Shown here piece after piece: positions 1 through 6,994 of a stretch of DNA of 10,000 nucleotides; the stretch's first letter is position 1, and each line of letters starts with the position of its first letter. This DNA comes from Theodoxus fluviatilis (Eukaryota; Mollusca; Gastropoda; Cycloneritida; Neritidae). Both the position numbers and the translations under genes were made by a program. Below the pieces are notes generated by a model. It was not told the DNA's origin and did no database searches. It worked only from the letters and a program-made list of their open reading frames with translations. The stretch covers positions 317,156 through 327,155 of the forward strand of contig JAWQFJ010001806.1 in assembly GCA_034096865.1 (NCBI GenBank). The letters are read 5' to 3'.

Positions 1-67
1 CCGCATGCATAGGTGTGTATGTGTGCGTACGTGGGTGTGTATGTGTGTACATACGTGTGTGTATGTT
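1..67. repeat. degenerate TG/CA-rich simple repeat
   Basis: This stretch is an alternating TG array interrupted by TA, CG and GG steps. It lies in the intron upstream of the first recognisable exon. A short reading frame runs through it, but the translation is a Cys/Val low-complexity string, so I do not consider it coding. The array may continue beyond the left edge of the window. Confidence 0.8.
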
Positions 68-166
68 ATGCTCCATGAAGCATCGAAAAGATTTACATGT
101 AATTGGGTGGGCCGTAAAATGCAAATCCAGTGTCGTTGTAACTGTGCAGTCCTTCCTCCACTCCAG

Positions 167-294
167 GCCAAACGTGCGAGATCAACGTGAATGAATGCCT
201 CTCCAACCCATGCGGTCCAAACGGTAACTGCTCAGACGAAGTGAACGGATACAGATGCACGTGCAACCCAGGCTACACGAGCAAGAACTGCAGT
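167..294 (+). CDS. internal exon of a multi-EGF protein (complete calcium-binding EGF module)
   Basis: This is an internal exon of a secreted or membrane-anchored protein built of EGF-like modules. The acceptor is a pyrimidine-rich tract ending in CAG at 164-166. The donor is the perfect consensus GTGAGT at 295-300. The exon enters in phase 1, completing a split codon that is probably Gly, and leaves in phase 0. It begins with the last Cys of a preceding module (QTCE) and then encodes one whole EGF with six Cys: NEC, NPC, GNC, YRC, TC, KNC. The residues before Cys1 (INVNEC) fit the calcium-binding pattern D/N-x-D/N-E/Q. C-L-S-N-P-C fits the O-glucose consensus C-x-S-x-P/A-C. Cys3 to Cys5 ([12 protein letters not shown]) fit the Asp/Asn beta-hydroxylation consensus. 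Such modules typically mediate protein-protein contacts outside the cell. The parent gene could be Notch-like, fibropellin-like, Crumbs-like or another EGF-array protein; the exon alone cannot decide. Confidence 0.9.
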
Positions 295-599
295 GTGAGT
301 AACCACATCTTGAGGTTCATATGTTCTTCCTAAATAACTGCATCCAGAGGGAAAGAAACACCGTTTTCTCTGTCATTGCAACAGTGACAACAATATTTTT
401 CAGATGTTCTCCACCTCATATAACTTCACACAGACACACACTAAATCAGAAACAATAATGGTGTACGCGTTACATGCAAGGATGTATTAGAGGCATTTAC
501 CTACCGACTCAAACACCTCTTGTCACTGTTTATATTTCTGAAGCAAGTTCGATTCATAATCCTCAGTTTCAACTGTTCCTTTTGAAATCCCTCGGGGGT

Positions 600-1074
600 A
601 TGTCATGCTGGGCCTGGAATGCTCGGCTTCAATGTCAGAAAATACGTTTTTTACGAGAAGTAGGACTCGATTCGTGGTACCATCATGTGCAGTAATTCAG
701 AGCCAAAAATGACGTTACAAGGGAACAATTGTACCGCAATTATTTATTCCATGCTTGACAAGCACGGCTTGGTTTCTTTAATAACAAATACGTGTTTAGC
801 GAGCAGGAGGACACGATTCATGGTACTATCATGTAGTGTGGAGAAAAACAAGATTCATGAGGAAACAATTTTACCATACATGTCACATCTGGCGAGCACT
901 GTTCTTGTTTCCAGAACAGTAAACATGTTTTTGAAGAGCAAGGGGGGACAAGTAATGGTACCATCATGAAGATCGGACCCAAACAAGATGTCAAAGAAGA
1001 CACTATTCATGACACTGTCGTGTACTTCAGGGCCAAACAAGATATCACTAGGACACAATTTTACTTCATCGTAG
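600..1074 (+). repeat. diverged tandem repeat of about 140 bp in intron 1
   Basis: Intron 1 (295-1074) contains at least three diverged tandem copies. The landmark GGTACCATCATG occurs at 676-687, as GGTACTATCATG at 822-833, and again at 957-968, giving spacings of 146 and 135 bp. A second landmark, ACAATT followed by TTAC-like sequence, lies at 725, 865 and 1055. The stretches before each first landmark also align: each has a CGTTTTT/CGTGTTT-like run, then GAG-AGnAGGAC-like sequence, then GATTCRTGG. The last copy is enlarged by an internal duplication of about 54 bp, marked by CCAAACAAGAT at 979-989 and 1033-1043. A weak earlier copy may lie near 510-590. Reading frames through the repeat have no recognisable domain. 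The region 295-600 is otherwise featureless intron. Confidence 0.75.
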
Positions 1075-1271
1075 GTGGACATTGACGAGTGTGCGAGCAG
1101 CCCGTGCATGCACAGCGGGACGTGCAGGGACATGGTGAACGACTTCCACTGCAGCTGCACTGAGGGCTGGGAGGGCAAGCGCTGCGAGAACCTCATCCAG
1201 CCCTGCAACTCGACCAGACCCTGCCAGAGCGGCTCCGGTTGCTTCAACCTCTTCAACGATTTCTACTGCAG
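1075..1271 (+). CDS. internal exon of a multi-EGF protein (one full calcium-binding EGF plus most of the next)
   Basis: This is the second visible exon of the EGF-array gene. The acceptor TAG is at 1072-1074. The exon enters in phase 0, matching the previous exon, so the protein reads NCS then VDIDEC, a normal module junction. The first module is complete: Cys in DEC, SPC, GTC, FHC, SC, KRC. DIDE fits calcium binding. C-A-S-S-P-C fits the O-glucose consensus, C-M-H-S-G-T-C the O-fucose consensus, and CRDMVNDFHCSC the beta-hydroxylation consensus. The next module starts at LIQPC and runs to its fourth Cys (FYC). It has an N-S-T sequon and no evident calcium motif. The donor at 1272 is GTACAC, a weak match, and the exon leaves in phase 2. 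The unspliced frame hits TGA at 1294, which supports splicing here. The frame is validated because joining to 2149 restores Cys4-Ser-Cys5. Confidence 0.92.
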
Positions 1272-1339
1272 GTACACTGGCTACCAAAGGGAGTGACATA
1301 GCGCTCCACGTTAGCTGGTGTCGGGGTGACCGTCATGAC

Positions 1340-1830
1340 AACGGTTGGAATGTTAGCGGCAGCACTGGCTGGAGCAGTAGATTGAGTAATTGTAGTGATG
1401 GTGATAAAAGCAGAAGTAGTGGTGGTAGTGGTAGTATTAGTAATTGTAGAACTAGTAGTAGTAGTAGTAATAGTAGTAGTAAAGGTGGTGGCTGTGATGG
1501 TGATGGTGGTAATGCAATAAAAGTAACGGGGGCGGCGGTGGTTGTGGTGGTGGTGGTAGTGCTAGTGCTTGTACCAATCTTAACAGCGGTGGTCGCAGTC
1601 ATGGTCGTAGCAGTTACAATAGAAGTCGTTGTCGTTGTTGTCGTTGTTGTCGTAGGAGGAGGAGGAGGGGGAGGGGGAAGGGGAGGGGGGGGGCTGATGG
1701 TAGAAAAAGCAGTAGTGATAGTGGGAGTAATGATAGTAGTTGCTATTGCAGTGGTTGTAGTGTTAGCAGCAGCAGACTCAGTAGTAGGAGCAATTGCAGC
1801 AACTATCGCTATCGGTAGCAGTAGCTTCAG
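1340..1830. repeat. GTN/AGT trinucleotide-rich low-complexity block in intron 2
   Basis: Intron 2 (1272-2148) is dominated by imperfect trinucleotides: GTAGTGGTG, AGTAGT, GTTGTC and GGAGGA. The 1382-1885 frame translates to Ser/Gly and then Val/Gly runs. That is what an imperfect GTN array gives in any frame, so I do not call it a gene. Within it lies a G-rich run at 1667-1693. The remainder of the intron (1831-2148) is AT-rich with no feature I recognise before the exon 3 acceptor. Confidence 0.8.
1667..1693 (+). other. potential G-quadruplex, sense strand of intron 2
   Basis: Four G runs are separated by single or double A: G5 (1667-1671), A, G5 (1673-1677), AA, G4 (1680-1683), A, G9 (1685-1693). 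This satisfies the usual G3+N1-7 quadruplex rule with very short loops, on the strand that would be present in the pre-mRNA. Folding is predicted from sequence only. Confidence 0.6.
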
Positions 1831-2148
1831 AAGTCGGCAAGTTACTCATCATCATACGCATATCGCTGGAAACAATAACTGTTAGACTTATTTCCCATTT
1901 CGTCGTAGAAACATGTGTATGTAAATAATCTTACACATGTATCATGACATTTTCTTATGCTTTTTAGATTGTTGACAATATGAGCGACGTTATAGACTAT
2001 TTGTAATCACGCCTCCTTTTGTTTGATAAAATGATTCCGACCCAACATCTATTTTAAAATTTACATTATGGGGTCTTTGGATGCTGTGTCAGTACAGCAA
2101 TTTCACCCATAGCAGTACATTCTTTTAATGTCCGCTATCTCTGTTCAG

Positions 2149-2279
2149 CTGTCAGCCCAACACCTTTGGAAAGACTTGCAGTGAGGCTCCCAAGTTGTGC
2201 GAAAATGGCAACCCCTGCATCCACAACAGCACCTGCTCCGAGATGGCCGGCTCCTCTCCCACTTGTTCCTGCAGTCAAG
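2149..2279 (+). CDS. internal exon of a multi-EGF protein (end of EGF 3 and most of EGF 4)
   Basis: This is the third visible exon of the EGF-array gene. The acceptor is a pyrimidine-rich tract ending in CAG at 2146-2148. The first base completes the Ser codon (AG plus C) left by the previous exon. This gives FYC-SC-QPNTFGKTC, which is Cys4, Cys5 and Cys6 of the third EGF. A fourth module follows, with Cys at KLC, NPC, STC, PTC and SC. Its sixth Cys is absent and must come from the next exon. C-I-H-N-S-T-C fits the O-fucose consensus and also carries an N-S-T glycosylation sequon. The donor is GTAAGC at 2280-2285, a good consensus. The exon leaves in phase 1, splitting a probable Gly codon as is common for EGF exons. 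The three exons together give 151 whole codons with no stop. No compatible next exon was found downstream in the window. Confidence 0.9.
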
Positions 2280-2884
2280 GTAAGCACTTTAGACCTTTTA
2301 CCTCTTCGCTAAGTCCTTTCCTCCAATGCTCACGTGAAACGCAACAACACAGCGGTTACTCATAGATTCGTGGAGTGTTGAGTCTAATTCGTTGTCTTTG
2401 CCGACTGTTTCAGTTCCAAGAACACTGGCGATAATGTTTTGATCTTAACATGGTGTGCACACAAAATCGGTTCATTTCAGAAAACGGTGTCTCGAGAAAA
2501 CGAACACAGCACCTTACTCTGGGGTCTGATGCCAAGGGACGACGGTATTCTTTTTCCAAGAGTCTCAGATTCTATGAAACACCTCTTTCGTTTGGTCATT
2601 TAAGTCGGCCGACAAAGCTAATCTCTCACAGCAACAGCACACACAGGCAGAGTCTCTAAAAGCAAAATAAAAGATTCATGTAACAATATCCTGGTAACGG
2701 TCTGATCAGGGCTGGACTTTGGAGAGCCTATCGATTACTTAGTGCAGTGATTAAAATATCGTGCCAGTTTTTTAAAATAGGTTTTAGATAACTTCAATCT
2801 CTCTTTCGTTCTGTACATTTTCTGTACATTGTAAAGACTGCCACAACCGCCAACCACTCACCACTAACCACTCCCCACTCCCCA
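2280..2884 (+). other. start of large intron 3, no feature seen
   Basis: This is unique-looking AT/GC-balanced sequence after the exon 3 donor. The one longer frame (2450-2659) has no family resemblance and ordinary composition. No EGF-like cysteine spacing, RNA gene or transposon end was seen. The end of the stretch (2850-2884) grades into the pyrimidine tract through CCACT/CCCCACT repeats. Confidence 0.6.
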
Positions 2885-3298
2885 CTCCTTCTCCTCCTCC
2901 TTCTCCTCCTCCTCCTCCTCCTCCTCCTCCTCCTCCTCCTCCTCCTCCTCCTCCTCCTCCTCCTCCTCCTCCTCCTCCTTCCTCCTCCTCCTCCTCCTCC
3001 TCTTCCCTCCTCCTCCCTCTCCCTCCTCCTCCTCTCCTCGTCCTCGTCCTCCCTCTTCCCCCCCCCTTCTTCCCCCATCTCTCCTCCTCCTCCTCCTCCT
3101 CCTCCTCACTCACTCCCTCCTCTCCTCCTCCTCCTCCTCCTCTCCTCCTCCTCCTCCTCCTCCTCCTCCTCACCCTCCTCCTCCCCTCCCTCCTCCCTCC
3201 CTCTCTCATCCTCCTTCTCCCTCCTCCTTCTCCCTCCTCCTCCTTCTCCCCCCTCCTCTTTCTCTTCTTCCTTTTTCTCCTCTTCCTCCTGTTTCTCT
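2885..3298. repeat. 414-nt polypyrimidine (CCT)n tract
   Basis: Only eight purines occur in 414 nt, at 3040, 3046, 3077, 3108, 3112, 3172, 3208 and 3291. The segment 2885-3039 is 155 nt of pure C/T. It contains 25 perfect CCT units at 2905-2979, followed by more CCT blocks and C- or T-rich interruptions. The minus strand is the matching GGA/GAA polypurine strand, and frames there translate to Glu/Arg/Gly homopolymers that I reject as genes. Such tracts with near-mirror symmetry are known to be capable of triplex (H-DNA) formation. In the sense pre-mRNA this would be a very long C/U-rich element. Confidence 0.95.
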
Positions 3299-3770
3299 AC
3301 ATCCTCATCGATTCTGTAGGTCTTGCTTCTTTCGCTGTTTTCCAACAGTCACAATCTGTGGGTTGGGGCAAGGATAAACCCATCGTGTCTCCCGTTCGCG
3401 TATAAATTTTTTAATTTCGCTTTTACTAAGGACCCAACATTCTCCAAGTCGCAGAAAAAGTGTATACGTACGTTTGAATTTCGATGAAATTTTCTGGTAA
3501 TGAGCAGGAAAATGTCAGTGGCAGGGGAAACATTGTTTTCTTAATGCTTTCAGTAGCGCAATGTCAACTTATTACGGTTGAAAAGTAAGAAAGTATATTT
3601 TACTTATCTGGTGTACGAATCTGAATGACCTCTTCTGCCAGACAAAGTAGTCGTTTTAAAAAACGGTAAGTGTAACCCATTAATCGCTTAATGATGTAGC
3701 AGTGGTACATTCAGAAGAGGTGGCGGGTGAGTGTGGGGCAAGCGGGGATGGGTGGTGGTGGTGATGGAAA
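3299..3770 (+). other. intronic sequence, no feature seen
   Basis: This is AT-rich unique sequence between the pyrimidine tract and the GA array. Neither strand gives a frame with a recognisable domain. The last 50 bases are G-rich (GGTGGTGGTGGTGATGG), leading into the GA array. Confidence 0.5.
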
Positions 3771-3787
3771 AGAGAGAGCGATGAAGA

Positions 3788-3849
<62 letters not shown>

Positions 3850-3916
3850 CAGAGAGACAGAGACAGAGAGACAGAGACAGAGAGAGAGAGAGAGACAGAG
3901 AGAGAGACAGAGAGAC

Positions 3917-3949
<33 letters not shown>
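3771..3949. repeat. GA / GACAGA simple-repeat array
   Basis: The array consists of (GA)n blocks alternating with GACAGA hexamers, for example around 3828-3890. It ends in pure GA immediately next to the GATT tail of the LINE at 3948. The frame through it gives only Arg/Glu/Thr repeats. Together with the GA block at 4838-4886 it probably represents one microsatellite that was split by the LINE insertion. Confidence 0.9.
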
Positions 3950-4834
3950 TTGATTGATTGATTTTATTGTTTAGGCCACCGGCCCATCACAACAATACAT
4001 ACATGTACATGACTTGCTTCTTTTTTAGGAGCCAGTATACTTGAGCCACAATTTGAAACAAGGTGTACAATCCAAGTGAACACATTGGCTAGTACATATC
4101 GGTAACAATCAAACAATGGAAACAGTATAAAAATAGTATTAACGCACATTCTTTCATCATAACATTATTGTTCATGGTCATATTCTAAACTAGCAAGAAA
4201 TTGGTCTCGTAATCGGAAGGCATAATAAAGATACATTGCTACCTTGCGTGTTTTCATGTATCCACGTCCATCTATCAAAAAGGTGGCATCAGCAGCTTCT
4301 GGACATTTGATGTATTCATTTATGTATTTATTACGTAGATCATTATACAAAGGACAATAAAATAGAAAATGTTTCTCATTCTCAATCTCACCACAAAGGA
4401 GGCAATGTTGGTCTATATTGTGGCTGCGCATAGATTGTTTATTAACAAGTAAATCATTCACTCCAAATCTAAACCGGATAAATACATCTCTGAATTTTTT
4501 AATCTCAATGTATTCTAAGTATTTTTCACTTTCTAAGGTTCTTTTGAAGGATCGAAACATTCTGAATCTTTCACTTTCACGAATTTTGCTGTTCCAACTC
4601 TGCCTATAGCAATCTTGCAGCCTATTTTTCAAGTTTACAAGAAAACTTCTCTCAGTAGTAGTGCCTCCATTTCTCCAGATATACGCATAGCCGGCCTTGC
4701 ATATTACATTTGCAACTAACTTTGCCCAGTTTCGATCATCTGGGATCTTTGTGTTAGACAACATGAGGTATGCTTGCCTGGGTAGCCTATCATCGGTCAT
4801 TTTAGTAAGTTTTAACCAGTACTTTATTGCTCTC

Positions 4835-4837
<3 letters not shown>
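3948..4837 (-). mobile_element. 5'-truncated non-LTR retrotransposon (LINE), 3' end
   Basis: This is the 3' end of a LINE on the minus strand. Reading that strand, it starts abruptly at a CT microsatellite (4838) and contains 223 open codons of the C-terminus of ORF2 with a TAA stop at 4165-4167. About 200 bp of 3' UTR follow, then an AATAAA-like motif (plus-strand TTTATT near 3962-3967) and a tail of four tetranucleotide units. On the plus strand these are GATT repeats at 3948-3963. LINEs integrate by target-primed reverse transcription, which often leaves 5'-truncated copies. Missing here are the endonuclease and the catalytic reverse transcriptase domains, so the copy is not autonomous. 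GA repeat on both sides hides any target-site duplication. The clade is not assigned. Confidence 0.82.
4165..4836 (-). pseudogene. LINE ORF2 C-terminal fragment with CCHC zinc-knuckle
   Basis: This open frame of 223 codons belongs to the LINE and is 5'-truncated. It begins at MRAIKYWLKL; the frame continues upstream only because CT repeats encode Leu/Ser. Landmarks in order are: IKYW near residue 4; NWAKLV near 36; GYAYIW near 49; RFRFG near 121, in a block typical of the region after the RT palm; and a zinc-binding motif C145-x2-C148-x7-H156-x4-C161, followed by PLYNDLR. This order matches the C-terminal domain of ORF2 in many invertebrate LINEs. The family's enzymatic domains (endonuclease, RT palm with its catalytic Asp pair) lie upstream and are absent. 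The lack of stops or frameshifts over 223 codons suggests a fairly recent insertion. It is unlikely to be expressed as a functional protein. Confidence 0.8.

Positions 4838-4886
<49 letters not shown>
4838..4886. repeat. (GA)n microsatellite at the LINE 5' junction
   Basis: This is an uninterrupted GA dinucleotide run of 49 nt that directly abuts the truncated 5' end of the minus-strand LINE. It is the same motif and strand orientation as the array at 3771-3949 on the other side of the element. Confidence 0.95.
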
Positions 4887-4888
<2 letters not shown>

Positions 4889-4989
4889 TTCCCTCCAAAT
4901 ATCCACACTTGATGAGGGCATTGTGATCAAGCACGCGGTCCAAACAGATAAAAAAGGAAAAGAAACTGCCCAACATATTGGCCTCTACA

Positions 4990-5213
4990 TCTTTCAGCAG
5001 CACTTGCCGGGAGTAAATTGTAATTACGAGAAACAATTCTGCCCATGGGAGGTCCGATGCAAGAAAGCGAAAAGTTTCACTACGGCCATCGGGGTCATCA
5101 ATAACGACGCCTTTGTCGAAGAACTCCCAGAGCGCCACGGCGCCGTCAGAGTTATGTGCCCAACAGAAATGTCTATCAGCTCGTCCTGTGCATTGCGAGT
5201 CCAGGGACTGTAG
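4990..5213. other. coding-like island, open on both strands
   Basis: This region is less repetitive than its surroundings. On the plus strand a frame runs from the GA repeat to a TAG at 5211. From 4998 it starts after a plausible acceptor (pyrimidine-rich, CAG at 4995-4997) and contains VNCNYEKQFCPWEV and FVEELPERHGAVRV. On the minus strand the same codon register is open too, giving NSDGAVALWEFFDKGVVIDD. Both have an RNY-like codon pattern, so the strand cannot be chosen. NCNYEKQFCPWE vaguely recalls the start of a MAM domain, but the rest does not follow. The plus frame would need phase 0, which does not join to the phase 1 donor at 2279. It may be an exon fragment, a retroelement remnant or chance. 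Confidence 0.25.
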
Positions 5214-5238
5214 AAGAGACAAAGGGGGGCATAAATAA

Positions 5239-5430
5239 GAAAATGTCTGGATCGAATCGATTCAGGAGGAACAAGGAGAATCCGAGCAGCCAAGAGCAAG
5301 ACGTCCCCCACCACGCACGGCTGCGTACGAACAAGGCCAACGCGAAGAGAGAATTGATATTGTGACACTGAGGGACCTAGTACAAGAGCCGCACTCGATA
5401 GACGTATTTGCCTTCGCGACGGATTTGTAA
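5239..5430 (+). other. short open frame of 63 codons, unidentified
   Basis: The frame is open between TAA at 5236-5238 and TAA at 5428-5430 and has no ATG in a convincing position. The translation is hydrophilic: it includes IQEEQGESEQPRARRPPP, then REERIDIVTLRDLV, and ends in FAFATDL. It lies just after the 4990-5213 island. The composition resembles a disordered protein segment, and it could be the remnant of a retroelement or processed sequence. I recognise no family. Sequence from 5431 to 5673 has a 12-bp palindrome (TCACGGCCGTGA, 5466-5477) and an 8-bp inverted repeat (5481-5488 with 5521-5528), but nothing gene-like. Confidence 0.2.
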
Positions 5431-5673
5431 CGTCAGCCACGCGGTGTACTGGGCTAATACTTCTCTCACGGCCGTGAACAGAGTAGTGGTTGCAGGCTTA
5501 CTCAGCCGTGCTGACTTACACACTACTCACTAGCTACACACAACATACGCACCGCATGCAGTTACACACTCGGCAGGTCTACACACTTGACGAACTATAT
5601 CTGATCATTTCTACTTTTTGATAATGCGAGAACACGTGTGGGTAGGGGTTACAGTACACATACGTGCGCGCAC

Positions 5674-5700
5674 GGAGAGAGAGGGAGGGAGAGAGAGGGA

Positions 5701-5771
<71 letters not shown>
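5674..5771. repeat. (GA)n microsatellite
   Basis: This is a GA array with GGGA interruptions at its left end and a pure GA run from 5705 to 5771. A short G-rich spacer follows and then the CA array. Frames through it on either strand give Arg/Glu or Leu/Ser repeats and are not genes. Confidence 0.95.
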
Positions 5772-5774
<3 letters not shown>

Positions 5775-5795
5775 AGGGGGGTATCCCACCATAAA

Positions 5796-5815
5796 CACAC
5801 ACGCACGCGCGCGCG

Positions 5816-5869
<54 letters not shown>

Positions 5870-5875
5870 CACACG
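5796..5875. repeat. (CA)n microsatellite with CG-rich left end
   Basis: The array begins with CACACACGCACGCGCGCGCG and passes into pure CA at 5818-5862, then CA with single CG steps. The sequence is almost entirely alternating purine-pyrimidine, including a CGCGCG core, which is the classic composition of Z-DNA-prone DNA. It forms a compound locus with the GA array just upstream. Confidence 0.95.
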
Positions 5876-6985
5876 CTACAGATATATTAAAAGTGGGCGT
5901 ATACGTTTGTGCTGTCATTTTTAATTTCATCGCCACAAATCAGAGCAACCAGTTATGAAAACCAAACATGCGTGACTATTTTTACATAAGCTGACAAGCT
6001 TTTGGGCGTGATGGCAGAGTGCCGTCAGTTTCGATCAAATCAGAATCCCTACTTTGAACTGTCAGTATTGGATTTAATCTCTCTTTTTCTCCTGCAGCAT
6101 TCCGTTTGAGTGAAATGACGTAAAAAACATAAACTATATGTGATAATTTCCTGTCTGTGACGAGTAAATGGCATCTGGCTTTTAAAACGGCTTGCCTGAA
6201 AATAAAGAGGCAGGAGCATAATTGCGTTCCCCATTTTTGTGGAGACGTATTCAGCTGTGAATTTGCGAAGGGCTGCAAACAGCACTTACAGACGGAACGG
6301 AATGCACAAACAGCAGCATGACGAAGATGGGCGTGATTACATCACGTAACGCGAACTCATGCGTAATCCTGAGCGTGGGCTGACCAAAAACGTGGGCGCA
6401 AAGAAATCTCCACAGAAACTCGGTCGATTTTGTTATCATCTATTTGCTTGTTTGTCCGTTGCTGACTCGTGTTTCCTCCTTGCTTTGGTTTCGAAAAAGA
6501 AAGAAAAATATCAATGCTGTACGCTTCGTAAATGACAGCGGGTCATAAGTGTCGAATCGACGAAAAGTGTCCAATGCCTGCCCGTTTGTTTGGTATGAGT
6601 TCTTCCTCGCTTCCTACTACTTTCACACTCCCTCTCTTTATCCTCACTTATCATTGCCTCTTCTATTAATCTTAACATACACTCCTCTCAATATTATCCT
6701 ATCAATGATTACGCACTAAAAAACAAAGATCTGTAGTCGAGAAAAACGCTCAAACGTTGATGGAGACAACCGGACGTTCGCCGAAATCTTCCACGTGCAT
6801 TTGGGTGATATTTCAGATCTCCTCGATTCATAGAGAACTAGAGATCACTCTGAGAGGGCAAAGCTCCACCAAGGACGCCACAATTTATCTTCATGACCTT
6901 CGTAGTCTATGTAGATCATGTCAGTGTCTGCTGGAGAAATCTAGGTGCGGAAAACCGGTGTCATCAGTGGTTTGACGTCATCAAT
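5876..6985 (+). other. intronic sequence, no gene seen
   Basis: Several short frames occur here, mostly on the minus strand at 5982-6439, but none shows a domain, a splice-consistent structure or codon bias. The section 6600-6700 is pyrimidine-rich. One perfect CRE palindrome TGACGTCA lies at 6973-6980. A small inverted repeat, CGTGAT-TAC-ATCACG, lies at 6332-6346. I see nothing else. Confidence 0.5.
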
Positions 6986-6994
6986 TTCGCTATG

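Noticed and set aside
1382..1885. 167-codon frame with Ser/Gly and then poly-Val/Gly translation
   Set aside because: It is a by-product of imperfect GTN trinucleotide repeats inside intron 2. The composition is homopolymeric and it lies between exons already linked by splice phase.
2784..3345. Several overlapping minus-strand frames rich in Glu, Arg and Gly
   Set aside because: All are translations of the (CCT)n/(GGA)n tract. Three frames are open at once because the repeat contains no stop.
3727..3957. Arg/Glu/Thr-rich plus frame
   Set aside because: This is a translation of the GA/GACAGA array and has no unique sequence beyond about 15 residues.
4998..5040. NCNYEKQFCPWE considered as the start of a MAM domain
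   Set aside because: Only the first two Cys and the aromatic spacing fit. Later MAM landmarks are missing, and the entry phase does not match the upstream donor.
5579..5958. Four frames across the GA and CA arrays
   Set aside because: They give only Leu-Ser, Arg-Glu, Cys-Val and His-Thr dipeptide repeats, and are open on both strands.
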